From positions 558,001 to 622,000 of the forward strand of contig NZ_SNXZ01000001.1 in NCBI RefSeq assembly GCF_004362825.1: 64,000 nt of DNA. Direction: 5' to 3'. Below, piece by piece: positions 37,539 to 45,702 of this stretch (the first letter of the stretch is position 1; every line of letters begins with the position of its first letter). The position numbers were made by a program, and so were the translations under genes. The DNA comes from Labedaea rhizosphaerae (GTDB taxonomy: Bacteria > Actinomycetota > Actinomycetes > Mycobacteriales > Pseudonocardiaceae). Under the pieces are notes generated by a model, which saw only the letters and a list, made by a program, of their open reading frames with translations, was not told where the DNA came from and did no database searches.

Positions 37539-38401
37539 CCGCGACGGCCGAGCGGTCCGTGGCGCCGGCGACCACCGAGGCCCCGCGACCGCGCCGCCCG
37601 CTCCCCCTGCGCCTGCTCATCGGGTTCCTGCGGCACTGGCTGCTGTTCATCGTGCTGATCCTGCTCTGGCAGTGGTACACGGTGGGGGACGAGGACCCGT
37701 ACTTCCCGCCACCGACGGAGATCGTCGGCAAGATGCACGATCTCTGGTTCTCCGGACCGGCGTGGCACCTGTGGCTCACCCAGGACGCGATCGACAACGT
37801 GCTGCCCAGCATCGGCCGGCTGCTCGGCGGCTGGGCGATCGCGTCGGTCATCGGCGTGCTGCTCGGCATGGCCATCGGCCGCTCGCCGGTCCTGCGCGAC
37901 TTCGTGAACCCGCTGGTGTCGTTCCTGCGCGCGGTGCCCGCCCCGCTGCTGCTGCCGGTTTTCATGATCATCTTCAAGTTCGGCCTGGCGATGCAGGTCG
38001 CCACGATCGCGTTCGGCGTCGTCTGGCCGGTGCTGCTCAACACCGCGGACGGGGCCGCCTCGGTCGACAAGACCCAGGTCGACACCGCGCGCTCGTTCCG
38101 CATCCCGCGCCTGCAGTGGCTCTTCGGGGTCGTGCTGCCCGCCTCGCTGCCGAAGATCCTCTCCGGCCTGCGCATCGGCCTGGGCCTGTCCCTGGTGCTG
38201 ATGGTCGTCTCCGAACTGGTCGGCACGACCAACGGCATCGGCTACGAGCTGCTCAACGCCCAGCAGAGCTTCGAGAACGCCGCTTTGTGGGCCGGGGTCG
38301 TCCTGATCGGCATCCTGGGTAACGTGCTGAACGGGCTGTTGATGCTCGTGGAGCGCCGTGCCCTGGCGTGGCACGGCGCGAACTCCCGCGAGAAGGAATG
38401 A
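37535..38401 (+). CDS. ABC importer permease 2 (SsuC/TauC-like)
   Basis: A 288-residue membrane protein with an Arg/Pro-rich N-terminal tail of ~35 residues, then about six helices. FLRAVPAPLLLPVFMIIFKF and QVDTARSFRIPRLQWLFGVV correspond to the same regions of permease 1, from which it is clearly diverged. FFPPPTEI-like motif YFPPPTEIVGKMHDL is common to both. It is translationally coupled to permease 1 and seven bases from the ATPase gene. Confidence 0.88.
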   Translation: MTATAERSVAPATTEAPRPRRPLPLRLLIGFLRHWLLFIVLILLWQWYTVGDEDPYFPPPTEIVGKMHDLWFSGPAWHLWLTQDAIDNVLPSIGRLLGGWAIASVIGVLLGMAIGRSPVLRDFVNPLVSFLRAVPAPLLLPVFMIIFKFGLAMQVATIAFGVVWPVLLNTADGAASVDKTQVDTARSFRIPRLQWLFGVVLPASLPKILSGLRIGLGLSLVLMVVSELVGTTNGIGYELLNAQQSFENAALWAGVVLIGILGNVLNGLLMLVERRALAWHGANSREKE

Positions 38402-38408
38402 GGCAACG

Positions 38409-39197
38409 ATGCTGGATGTGACTGGTCTCGGTCACGCGTTCGGCGCCAACCAGGTCTTCACCGACATCTCGCTCACGGTCAACGAGGGCGAACTGGTCTG
38501 CATCGTCGGCCCGTCCGGCTGCGGCAAGTCCACGCTGCTGCGTTCGATCTCCGGGCTGATGACGCCGAAGTCCGGCGAGATCCTGCTGCACGGCCAGCCG
38601 GTGCGGGGCAAGGTGCCCGGTGACCTCGCGGTCGTGTTCCAGGACTACAGCCGCTCGCTCTACCCGTGGCTCACCGCGGCGGGCAACGTCGAGTTCCCGC
38701 TCAAGCGGCTCAAGCTCACCACCGCCGAACGCAAGGAGCGGGTCCGCGAGGCGCTCGAGTGGGTCGGCCTCGCCGACGCCGGCAAGAAGCGGCCGCGGCA
38801 GATGTCGGGCGGCATGCAGCAGCGCGTCGCGATCGCCCGCGCGCTGGCGTACCGGCCGGCGCTGATGCTGATGGACGAGCCGTTCGCCTCGGTGGACGCG
38901 CAGACCCGCTTCGAGCTCGAGGATCTGCTGCTGCGGGTGCGCCGTGAACACGACTGCACGGTGCTGCTGGTCACCCACGACATCGACGAGAGCGTCTACC
39001 TGGGCGACCGGGTCGTCGTGCTGTCCCGCCCACCGGCGACCGTCGCGGCCGACATGAAGGTCGAACTGCCCGCCCAGCGCGACCAGATCAAGACTCGCGC
39101 GTCGGAGGCGTTCGTGTCCCTGCGCAGCGAGGTCGCCCGCCTGCTGCACGGCAGCGGGAATTCGGAGGAGAACGAGACCGAGGCCGCCGAGGAGTAG
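38409..39197 (+). CDS. ABC importer ATPase (SsuB/TauB-like)
   Basis: A 262-residue ATPase: Walker A GPSGCGKSTLLR, Q-loop VVFQDYSRSLYPWLTA, signature MSGGMQQRVAIARAL, Walker B LMLMDEPFASVD, H-loop VTHDIDESVYLGD. It energises the importer made by the three genes before it. The C-terminal tail is acidic (EENETEAAEE). The ATG follows GAGGCAACG after permease 2. Confidence 0.92.
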   Translation: MLDVTGLGHAFGANQVFTDISLTVNEGELVCIVGPSGCGKSTLLRSISGLMTPKSGEILLHGQPVRGKVPGDLAVVFQDYSRSLYPWLTAAGNVEFPLKRLKLTTAERKERVREALEWVGLADAGKKRPRQMSGGMQQRVAIARALAYRPALMLMDEPFASVDAQTRFELEDLLLRVRREHDCTVLLVTHDIDESVYLGDRVVVLSRPPATVAADMKVELPAQRDQIKTRASEAFVSLRSEVARLLHGSGNSEENETEAAEE

Positions 39198-39200
39198 CCG

Positions 39201-39851
39201 TCAGGTCCCAGTGACCTCGTTCAGGCAGAGCGTCTCGCCGGGTTCCGGGTACACCAAGGTGAGCCCGGTGTCCGCCGGGCAGGCGCTCTCGGCGGCCTCA
39301 CCGTTGACCACCTTGTCCGCGCGGGCCTCGGCATCCGCGGCCGTGCACGCCACCTTCGCGGTGGTGCCGCTGGAGACGTGGCTGAAGCAGTCGCCTTCGA
39401 CGGCGTTGAGCATGAGGCACAAGGTGAACTCGTCGCCGCGACCGGACTGCGTGTAGGTGTCGTAGGAGTCCGACGGGCACTGCTCGTGGGTGCCGTCCAT
39501 CTTGGTGCCGACCTTGAACACCGCGTCGGGTGAGGTGCAGTCGACCTTCTCGACGCGGGCGTCGGTGGTCGAGGCGGAAATGACCTTGATGCAGTCCCCA
39601 GCCACCGCCTGCGACGGCTGGGCCTTCGCCCATTCGACGGGGCTGCGGTGGTCGTTGTTGACCACGACGAACGCGATCACGCCCAGCACCACGGCGATCG
39701 CGATGCCGGCGACGACGAAGGGCGCCTTGCGCTTCGGCGGGACCGGCGCCTGCCCGTATTGGAACGGCACCTGCACGGGTGGCCGCGGAGGCTGCTGTGG
39801 CCACGGCTCGCCTCCGCCGCCCGGCGGCTGCTGCGGCGGGTAGGGCTGCAT
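39201..39851 (-). CDS. Proline-rich single-pass protein, LppU-like (copy 1)
   Basis: A 216-residue protein: an N-terminal Pro/Gln-rich cytosolic tail (PPQQPPGGGGEPWPQQPP), one helix FVVAGIAIAVVLGVIAFVVV near residue 45-65, and an external domain with about ten cysteines positioned as in its neighbour (AGDCIKVIS, VDCTSPDAVFKVG, LCLMLNAVEGDCF, CPADTGLTLVYPEPGETLC). The family resembles actinobacterial LppU/SCO3897-type proteins of unknown role. Start chosen at MQPYPPQ; a reading 16 residues longer exists. Confidence 0.75.
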   Translation of the reverse strand: MQPYPPQQPPGGGGEPWPQQPPRPPVQVPFQYGQAPVPPKRKAPFVVAGIAIAVVLGVIAFVVVNNDHRSPVEWAKAQPSQAVAGDCIKVISASTTDARVEKVDCTSPDAVFKVGTKMDGTHEQCPSDSYDTYTQSGRGDEFTLCLMLNAVEGDCFSHVSSGTTAKVACTAADAEARADKVVNGEAAESACPADTGLTLVYPEPGETLCLNEVTGT

Positions 39852-39932
39852 CGTCGACTCCGAAGGGACGGGCCGGAAGTACCACTCGAATGTAGCCACC
39901 CGGCGGGCCCGTCGGGGCCGGGTTGACCGAAG

Positions 39933-39971
39933 ACCCGCCTGCCGCCACGGCGGTGACGGCGGCAGGCGGGT
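39933..39971 (-). terminator. Terminator after LppU-like copy 2
   Basis: A perfect 14-base stem, ACCCGCCTGCCGCC at 39933-39946 with its complement at 39958-39971, with an 11-base loop, starting 13 bases past the stop of the upstream copy. It separates transcription of the two tandem copies. Confidence 0.8.
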
Positions 39972-39983
39972 GCTCTGGTTATG

Positions 39984-40802
39984 TCAGGAACCCTGGCCGC
40001 TGCCGACCGGGTCGACGCACACGGTCACCCCCGGCTTGGGCTCGGGGTAGTCCAGCGGGAGGCCGGTGTCCTCCGGGCACGCCTTGACGTCGGCCTTGCC
40101 GTTGATGACCTTGGTGACCTTGCCCTCGGCGTCGGGCGCCGTGCACGCGACCCGGGTGGTCTTCTTGTTCTCGTCCTGCGAGGTGAGGTTGGCGAAGCAC
40201 TCGCCTTCCTTGGTGTTCAGCATCAGGCACAGCGAGAAGTCGTCGCCCTTGCCGGACTGCATGTACTGGATGTACGAGTCCGTCGGGCAGTCACCGGTCG
40301 CGGTGTCGAGCTTGATCCCGACCTTGTACACCGCGTCGGGCGAGGTGCAGTCGATCTTCTCGACGTCGGCGTCGTTGGCCGCCGCGGAGTTGACCTTGAT
40401 GCAGTCGCCCGGGTTGGCCGACGAGGGCGCCACCTTGCCCTTCTGGATGGCGTAGATCACGGCGACGACGATGACCACCAGCACGACCCCGGCGGTCACG
40501 AACAGCCGCGTCTTCGACTTCTTCGGGGTGGGCGGGTAACTCGGCGTGGCGGGCACCGGGCCACCCGGCATCTGCGGCGGCTGCTGGCCGGGCATGCCCC
40601 CGGGCGGCGTCCCCGGTCCCCCGACCGGCTGGCCGTACGGTGGCTGCTGCGGCGGGCGCTGCGGCTGCTGCTGGCCGTAGGGCTGCTGAGGCGGCGGCTG
40701 CTGACCGTACGGTGGCTGCTGCGGCTGCTGCGGCTGCTGCGGCGGCCGCGGGCCGTAGCCGCCCCCCGGCGGCGGTGGCTGCGGCGGGTACTGCTGGGTC
40801 AT
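39984..40802 (-). CDS. Proline-rich single-pass protein, LppU-like (copy 2)
   Basis: A 272-residue paralogue of the preceding entry. The cytosolic tail is longer (about 95 residues, PQQPQQPQQPPYGQQPPPQQ), the helix is LFVTAGVVLVVIVVAVIYAI, and the external domain repeats the same cysteine layout (PGDCIKVNSAAAND, IDCTSPDAVYKVG, LCLMLNTKEGECF, CPEDTGLPLDYPEP). The two genes clearly arose by tandem duplication. Function unknown; external location is inferred from the single helix and cysteines. Confidence 0.78.
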   Translation of the reverse strand: MTQQYPPQPPPPGGGYGPRPPQQPQQPQQPPYGQQPPPQQPYGQQQPQRPPQQPPYGQPVGGPGTPPGGMPGQQPPQMPGGPVPATPSYPPTPKKSKTRLFVTAGVVLVVIVVAVIYAIQKGKVAPSSANPGDCIKVNSAAANDADVEKIDCTSPDAVYKVGIKLDTATGDCPTDSYIQYMQSGKGDDFSLCLMLNTKEGECFANLTSQDENKKTTRVACTAPDAEGKVTKVINGKADVKACPEDTGLPLDYPEPKPGVTVCVDPVGSGQGS

Positions 40803-40952
40803 CGAGACTCCGAACGGGAGAGATTTGGGGTGCCAGGCCCTCGCTGGCCGGAGCAATGTATCCGGCCGGGATGACATCGCGACGCGCAACCGTTGAAGTT
40901 CTCTGCAGGGTGACCAAATGATCGCTGACCGAAAACAAGGGAGAATGCGTAC

Positions 40953-42614
40953 GTGACCGACGGCCCCTTGATCGTCCAATCCGACAAGACGCTGCTGCTC
41001 GAGGTGGACCACGAGCTCGCCGACGACGCGCGCATCGCGATCGCGCCGTTCGCCGAGCTGGAGCGCGCGCCGGAACACGTGCACACGTACCGCATCACCC
41101 CGCTCGCGCTGTGGAACGCCCGCGCCGCCGGGCACGACGCCGAGCAGGTCGTCGACGCGTTGTCGCGGTATTCGCGTTATCCCGTTCCGCAGCCGTTGTT
41201 GATCGACGTCGTGGACACGATGGGCCGCTTCGGACGTTTGCAATTGGCAAATGACCCGGCGCACGGCCTGGTGATGAGCACGACCGACCGCGCGGTGCTC
41301 GAAGAGGTGCTGCGCAACAAGAAGGTCGCGCCCATGATCGGCGCGCGCATCGACGACGACACCGTCGTGGTGCACCCGAGCGAGCGCGGCCGGCTCAAGC
41401 AGGTGCTGCTCAAGGTCGGCTGGCCGGCCGAGGACCTCGCCGGCTATGTGGACGGGGAGGCGCACCCGATCGAGCTGGACGAGGCCGACTGGCACCTGCG
41501 CGACTACCAGCGCAACGCGGCGGCGGCGTTCTGGGCCGGCGGCTCCGGTGTGGTCGTGTTGCCTTGTGGCGCCGGGAAGACGTTGGTCGGCGCGGCCGCG
41601 ATGGCGCACGCCAAGGCGACGACGTTGATCCTGGTGACCAACACCGTCGCCGGCCGGCAGTGGAAGCGCGAACTGGTCGCGCGCACGTCGCTCACCGAGG
41701 ACGAGATCGGCGAGTATTCCGGTGAGCGCAAGGAGATCCGGCCGGTCACCATCGCGACCTACCAGGTGATCACCCGCAAGACCAAGGGCGAGTACCGGCA
41801 CCTGGAGCTGTTCGACTCCCGCGACTGGGGCCTGGTGATCTACGACGAGGTGCACCTGCTGCCCGCTCCGGTGTTCCGCATGACCGCGGATCTCCAGTCG
41901 CGGCGGCGCCTGGGTCTGACGGCGACGCTGGTGCGTGAGGACGGCCGCGAAGGCGACGTGTTCTCGTTGATCGGCCCGAAGCGCTACGACGTGCCGTGGC
42001 GCGACATCGAGGCGCAGGGCTGGATCGCGCCGGCCGAGTGCATCGAGGTCCGGGTGACGCTCACGGAGAACGAGCAGCTGCAGTACGCGACCGCCGAGCC
42101 CGAGGAGCGGTACAAGCTCTGCTCGACGGCGAACTCGAAGCTGGCCGTCGTTCGGTCCATTGTGGACAAGCACGCGGGTGAGCCGACGCTGGTCATCGGC
42201 GCGTACCTCGACCAACTGGAATCGTTGGGCGCGGCCCTGGACGCGCCGATCATCCAGGGCTCCACGAGCAACCGCGAGCGCGAGTCCCTGTTCGACCAGT
42301 TCCGCCGGGGCGAACTGCGCACGCTCGTGGTCTCGAAGGTCGCGAACTTCTCCATCGACCTGCCGGAGGCGTCGGTCGCCGTGCAGGTCTCGGGCACCTT
42401 CGGCTCGCGGCAGGAGGAAGCGCAACGGCTCGGGCGGCTGTTGCGGCCCAAGGGCGACGGACGGCAGGCGCACTTCTACTCGGTCGTGTCGCGGGACACG
42501 TTGGACACCGACTACGCGGCGCACCGCCAGCGCTTCCTGGCCGAGCAGGGCTACGCGTACACCATCGTCGACGCCGACGACCTGCTCGGACCGTCCCTGC
42601 CCGACATTCGCTGA
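40953..42614 (+). CDS. XPB/Rad25-type DNA helicase
   Basis: A 553-residue superfamily-2 helicase. N-terminal damage-recognition region (RYSRYPVPQPLLIDVVDTMG), RecA-like 1 with Walker A VVLPCGAGKTLVG, DEVH box VIYDEVHLLP and motif III LGLTATLVREDGREGD, and RecA-like 2 with motif VI GSRQEEAQRLGRLLRPKGDG. Bacterial XPB unwinds DNA 3'-5' and is thought to act in repair. The GTG start fits the family (TDGPLIVQSDKTLLLEVDH). In mycobacteria it adjoins the helicase-associated gene, which here is 11 kb away. Confidence 0.93.
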   Translation: MTDGPLIVQSDKTLLLEVDHELADDARIAIAPFAELERAPEHVHTYRITPLALWNARAAGHDAEQVVDALSRYSRYPVPQPLLIDVVDTMGRFGRLQLANDPAHGLVMSTTDRAVLEEVLRNKKVAPMIGARIDDDTVVVHPSERGRLKQVLLKVGWPAEDLAGYVDGEAHPIELDEADWHLRDYQRNAAAAFWAGGSGVVVLPCGAGKTLVGAAAMAHAKATTLILVTNTVAGRQWKRELVARTSLTEDEIGEYSGERKEIRPVTIATYQVITRKTKGEYRHLELFDSRDWGLVIYDEVHLLPAPVFRMTADLQSRRRLGLTATLVREDGREGDVFSLIGPKRYDVPWRDIEAQGWIAPAECIEVRVTLTENEQLQYATAEPEERYKLCSTANSKLAVVRSIVDKHAGEPTLVIGAYLDQLESLGAALDAPIIQGSTSNRERESLFDQFRRGELRTLVVSKVANFSIDLPEASVAVQVSGTFGSRQEEAQRLGRLLRPKGDGRQAHFYSVVSRDTLDTDYAAHRQRFLAEQGYAYTIVDADDLLGPSLPDIR

Positions 42615-42680
42615 GCTTTTGTCGGTGGCTGGTGCTAGCCTCAGGCTCGAACATCAGTTCGAACGTGAGTGAGGCGAGTC

Positions 42681-43310
42681 ATGACCGTCGTTGCACCGGC
42701 AGTTCCTGCCGTTGACCTGCCCTCCGGCCGTCGCCACGGCCGGTTGTGGGTGAGCGATGCGCCGGTGACGGACCCATGGCTCTATCCCGCGTGCGTGTCC
42801 CGGTTCGAACGCACCGGGCAGTGGCCGGTGCTGATCCCGGTGGACACGAGGTTCAGCAGTCCCGAGGCGCGACGGGTGCTGGTGGACTGGGTGCTGGCCG
42901 ACTGGGCCGTGCCGCACCCCCGGGAGGCCGAGCCACCCCGCTACGAGACGGATCCGTTGGCCGACGCGGCAAACACGGGTTCGGTGCTGACCGGAGCCGG
43001 CGGCCGTCACGGGTTACACCGGCTCGGCCTGGCCGAGGTCGACGACCCGGCCGACATCCCCGGCCTGCTGGGCTGGGGGCCTGGTGGCGCGGGCGCGGTG
43101 CTGCGCAGTTGGCAGAGCCGTTTCGGCGCGCGGCTGGTCGTGCTGGGCACGCAGACGATGGTGCTGTCGGTGGCCCGGCCGCCGACGACCATGGCCCAGG
43201 CGGAACGGGTCGCGGCCGAGCACAAGGTGTTCAAGTCGGAGACGGCGAACAAGCGGTCCTACGCGAGCTCGCTGGTGCGGGCGCGGAGGTGGCGCCTACG
43301 GTATGCGTAA
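42681..43310 (+). CDS. DUF4253-like protein
   Basis: A 209-residue soluble protein. The second half contains LLGWGPGGAGAVLRSWQSRF, then GARLVVLGTQTMVLSVARPP and a C-terminal AERVAAEHKVFKSETANK, similar in order to DUF4253 proteins (a W-x-x-RFGA-R-LV-LG core followed by VAAEH). The family has no known function. The ATG at MTVVAPAVP is preferred to one four codons upstream because GTGAGGCGAG spaces well before it. Confidence 0.65.
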   Translation: MTVVAPAVPAVDLPSGRRHGRLWVSDAPVTDPWLYPACVSRFERTGQWPVLIPVDTRFSSPEARRVLVDWVLADWAVPHPREAEPPRYETDPLADAANTGSVLTGAGGRHGLHRLGLAEVDDPADIPGLLGWGPGGAGAVLRSWQSRFGARLVVLGTQTMVLSVARPPTTMAQAERVAAEHKVFKSETANKRSYASSLVRARRWRLRYA

Positions 43311-43437
43311 GGATTTTGCTTGCCCTGCAAGCGAATCGGGTGTGATGCCCCCTTTGAGTGGACTTGGCTTGCGCTGACACCATTCGCCGCCCTGATCGTT
43401 CTAGGTTGGTTTTCCGGAACGCAAAGGGGTGGTGGCA

Positions 43438-44382
43438 GTGGTGGAACACCGGGAGTCGTCCGCGCTTTCCCGCGAGCTTGGCGCTGAGTTGCGCAAGGCT
43501 CGCGAGAAGGCCGGGTATGTGGGGTACCAGCTCGCGAACCGTTTGGGTTGGTCCGCGAGCAAGGTCTCGCGCGCGGAAACGGGCCTGCAGCCACCAAGCG
43601 AGGTGGACACGGCGATCTTCTTGTCGTACTGCCATGCGGAGCGGGACGAGATCAAGTACTTGATGGGCGTCGCCCGCGAGCTGAGCGACGCGTATCACTT
43701 GCGCCCGCACGGTTCCGGCCTGCCCGATGAGCTGCGCACCCTGATCATCCAAGAGACCACCGCCGACGTGATCACCGAGTTCGAGGTCACCCGCATCCCC
43801 GGCCTGCTACAGACCGATGACTATGCGCGCGCGCTCTTCATGGCTGGCGTTGTGCCGCCAAAGGAAATCGGTGCGCGGGTCCAGGCCAGGGTGGATCGGC
43901 AATCACTGCTTGCGCGTCCCAAGCCCGACATCACCTTTTTCATCCACGAGTCGGCACTACGCACACCGGTTGGCAGCAATCGGGTGATGCACGAGCAGTG
44001 CTTGAAGCTGCTCTTCGACGTACACCGGCATGGCTCGGTCATCCGGGTGATCCCGATCGAGCACGGTGCGCATGCCGGGATGTCAGGCGCTTTCCGGATC
44101 ATGCAAGTCACCGGCTACAACCCTGTGGTGTACGTGGAAACCCAGACGGTGAGCCTCTTCCTCGAGAAGGTCTCGGAGGTGACAACATACCTCCGGATGG
44201 TCGACAAGCTGGCTCTCGCTGCGCTGGATGAGGGACAATCGCGAGAGCTGATTGCACAGCTCGCAAGCGATTACGACCGACCCGAAGGATCCATGACATG
44301 GCCCGCGCTTGGCGCACCAGTTCCCACAGCGGCGACAACGGGAACTGTGTTCAGGTCTCCCTCACCACCACCGACGCCCTAG
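43438..44382 (+). CDS. XRE-family regulator with DUF5753 ligand-type domain
   Basis: About 314 residues. Residues 10-70 are a lambda-repressor-type HTH (LGAELRKAREKAGYVGYQLA and WSASKVSRAETG). From about 95 onward comes DUF5753 (FEVTRIPGLLQTDDYARALF, FFIHESALRTPVGS). In actinomycetes such regulators pair with DUF397 proteins and control development or antibiotic genes (BldD/WhiJ-like WhiJ systems). Four in-frame GTGs are clustered at the start; the one at 43438 is best spaced from AAAGGGG. The frame runs 85 bases into the downstream DUF397 gene, with an odd Pro/Thr tail. Confidence 0.85.
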   Translation: MVEHRESSALSRELGAELRKAREKAGYVGYQLANRLGWSASKVSRAETGLQPPSEVDTAIFLSYCHAERDEIKYLMGVARELSDAYHLRPHGSGLPDELRTLIIQETTADVITEFEVTRIPGLLQTDDYARALFMAGVVPPKEIGARVQARVDRQSLLARPKPDITFFIHESALRTPVGSNRVMHEQCLKLLFDVHRHGSVIRVIPIEHGAHAGMSGAFRIMQVTGYNPVVYVETQTVSLFLEKVSEVTTYLRMVDKLALAALDEGQSRELIAQLASDYDRPEGSMTWPALGAPVPTAATTGTVFRSPSPPPTP

Positions 44383-44474
44383 TCCGCGACTCCAAGAACA
44401 CCACGGCGCCCGTCCTCGACTTCACCCCCGCCGCGTGGCGCACCCTGCTCACCCGACTCGACCAGCAGCCATGA
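44298..44474 (+). CDS. DUF397 protein, first copy
   Basis: A 58-residue DUF397 protein: ARAWRTSSHSGDNGNCVQVS, LVRDSKNTTAPVLDFTPAAW and RTLLTRLDQQP. The W-R-x-SS-x-SG-x-x-NCV core defines the family. It overlaps the end of the XRE gene in another frame and has GAAGGA eight bases before its ATG. In WhiJ-type systems the DUF397 partner is thought to bind or antagonise the XRE regulator. Confidence 0.88.
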   Translation: MARAWRTSSHSGDNGNCVQVSLTTTDALVRDSKNTTAPVLDFTPAAWRTLLTRLDQQP

Positions 44475-44635
44475 CGCGGACCTGGCGCACGAGTTCCCAC
44501 AGCGGCAACGTCAACTGCGTTCAGGTCTCCCTCACCACCGCCGATGCCCTAGTCCGGGACTCCAAGAACACCAGCGGCCCCTCCCTGCGCTTCACCCCGA
44601 AGGCGTGGCGCGCCCTCGTGACCCGCATGCCGTAG
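44471..44635 (+). CDS. DUF397 protein, second copy
   Basis: A 54-residue DUF397 protein nearly identical in plan to the first copy (TRTWRTSSHSGNVNCVQVS, ALVRDSKNTSGPSLRFTP, KAWRALVTRMP). It starts ATGA-overlapped with the stop of copy 1. At the nucleotide level the runs around TTCAGGTCTCCCTCACCAC and CCTAGTCCGSGACTCCAAG are almost unchanged, so the duplication is recent. Confidence 0.88.
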   Translation: MTRTWRTSSHSGNVNCVQVSLTTADALVRDSKNTSGPSLRFTPKAWRALVTRMP

Positions 44636-44639
44636 CCGG

Positions 44640-45266
44640 TCACGGCAGCCGCGCGCCGGGCACGTCGCGCAGCAGGACGTCGGGGTTGGGGATCCGGTAG
44701 GTGGGCGCCTTGAGGGTCAGCCAGAACCGGTCGAACGAGATCCTGGTCCGCTCTTCCATGGCGGCCAGGCTGGCCGCCTTGTAGTGCTCGATGTCGAAGT
44801 CGCTGCTGAGCCAGTCCGGGTGGATCGCCCCGGCGCCGGGTCGCGTGTCGGCGAACAGGGGCTCGAAGTAGGCGGTGATCTTCCCGTCTTGGGCCTCGGT
44901 CACGTATGCGTGGCCGTGGCGGTTCCAGTAGACGCCGAAGTACCGCCCGCCCTGGCGGGTCACCCGCCGCGCGATCTCCGGGACTTTGCCGCTCCAGCCG
45001 TTGTTCTCGGTCATCGCGACGAACCCCGGCGCGGCCAGGATCCGCAGGCAGAAGTACTGCCCGAACTCGTCCGCGGGCACTGCCGACTGCTCGAACGTCC
45101 GCGTGCCCATCCGTATGTCCGGATCCCCGCCGTGCGCCCGCACGACGTTCGACGCCAACACCCCGTTCGTGACCGCGATGGTCCACGCCAGGCCCTGCTC
45201 CTCCTCGATCCACGCGTACTTAGCCACCGAGCTGTGCATCCGCTTCCTCCACGACGTCGCCGACAC
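44640..45266 (-). CDS. DUF6461-like protein
   Basis: A 208-residue soluble protein. The stretch ENNGWSGKVPEIARRVTRQG followed by YFGVYWNRHGHAYVTEAQDG and KITAYFEPLF fits the E-x-NGW-x-G...VYWN...DG pattern of DUF6461, often found in actinomycete accessory regions. Function unknown. The start is uncertain: GTG at 45266, or ATG nine codons downstream (MHSSVAKYAW). It is convergent with the DUF397 genes, four bases apart. Confidence 0.6.
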   Translation of the reverse strand: MSATSWRKRMHSSVAKYAWIEEEQGLAWTIAVTNGVLASNVVRAHGGDPDIRMGTRTFEQSAVPADEFGQYFCLRILAAPGFVAMTENNGWSGKVPEIARRVTRQGGRYFGVYWNRHGHAYVTEAQDGKITAYFEPLFADTRPGAGAIHPDWLSSDFDIEHYKAASLAAMEERTRISFDRFWLTLKAPTYRIPNPDVLLRDVPGARLP

Positions 45267-45528
45267 CCACTAGCAAGCACCCATGCGCCCAAGACAAGCA
45301 AGTAGCCCTTTCAGGCGAATTTCGTGCCCGGCTCCGGCCTCCGCTTCCCCGCCCCCGTCAGCCTGCGCCCCGATCCCTCTCGCCGAACTGAGCAGCTCGC
45401 CGGCGTGATCTCGGCTCCCGACTCGGCGGTTGCTCTCGAAACGAGCGTCGCTTGCCGGGGTGGTGGCTGGAATGGGTGGCTGATTGGGGGTTGAGTCTTC
45501 GGGGATGGCTGCTCTCGACCGGGTGTTG
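45267..45528. other. Gene-free spacer before the HNH flanking repeat
   Basis: About 260 bases with mixed composition and no frame resembling a protein family. It should contain the promoter of the DUF6461-like gene at its left end. G-rich on the plus strand from about 45455. Confidence 0.4.
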
Positions 45529-45691
45529 CTGCCGCGGGTGTTCGCCGCCGGTGGCTGGGTTGGTCTCGGGGTTGGGGGCGGCGAACACCCTTGCCACCGG
45601 TGCCGGTGGTTGCGCTGCGAGGGTGGCCCGGTTGAGGGGTTGCGTTGCGTGGGCAGCCTGCAGCGGGCGCGGTGGTGCCGGCGGTGGCTGA
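45529..45691 (+). repeat. Left copy of an inverted ~165-bp repeat flanking the HNH gene
   Basis: Beginning CTGCCGCGGGTGTTCGCCGC, this segment matches the reverse complement of 46893-47060 over most of its length, with scattered substitutions and small gaps (roughly 80-85% by eye). It contains its own 14-base inverted repeat: GGGTGTTCGCCGCC at 45536-45549 and the complement at 45577-45590. It ends about 12 bases from the 3' end of the HNH gene. Confidence 0.75.
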
Positions 45692-45702
45692 GTTACAAGA
45701 AT

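Noticed and set aside
45452-45691. Gly/Ala/Cys-rich 79-residue frame beside the HNH gene
   Set aside because: It is the translation of the flanking repeat; equivalent frames in the right copy are not preserved as protein.
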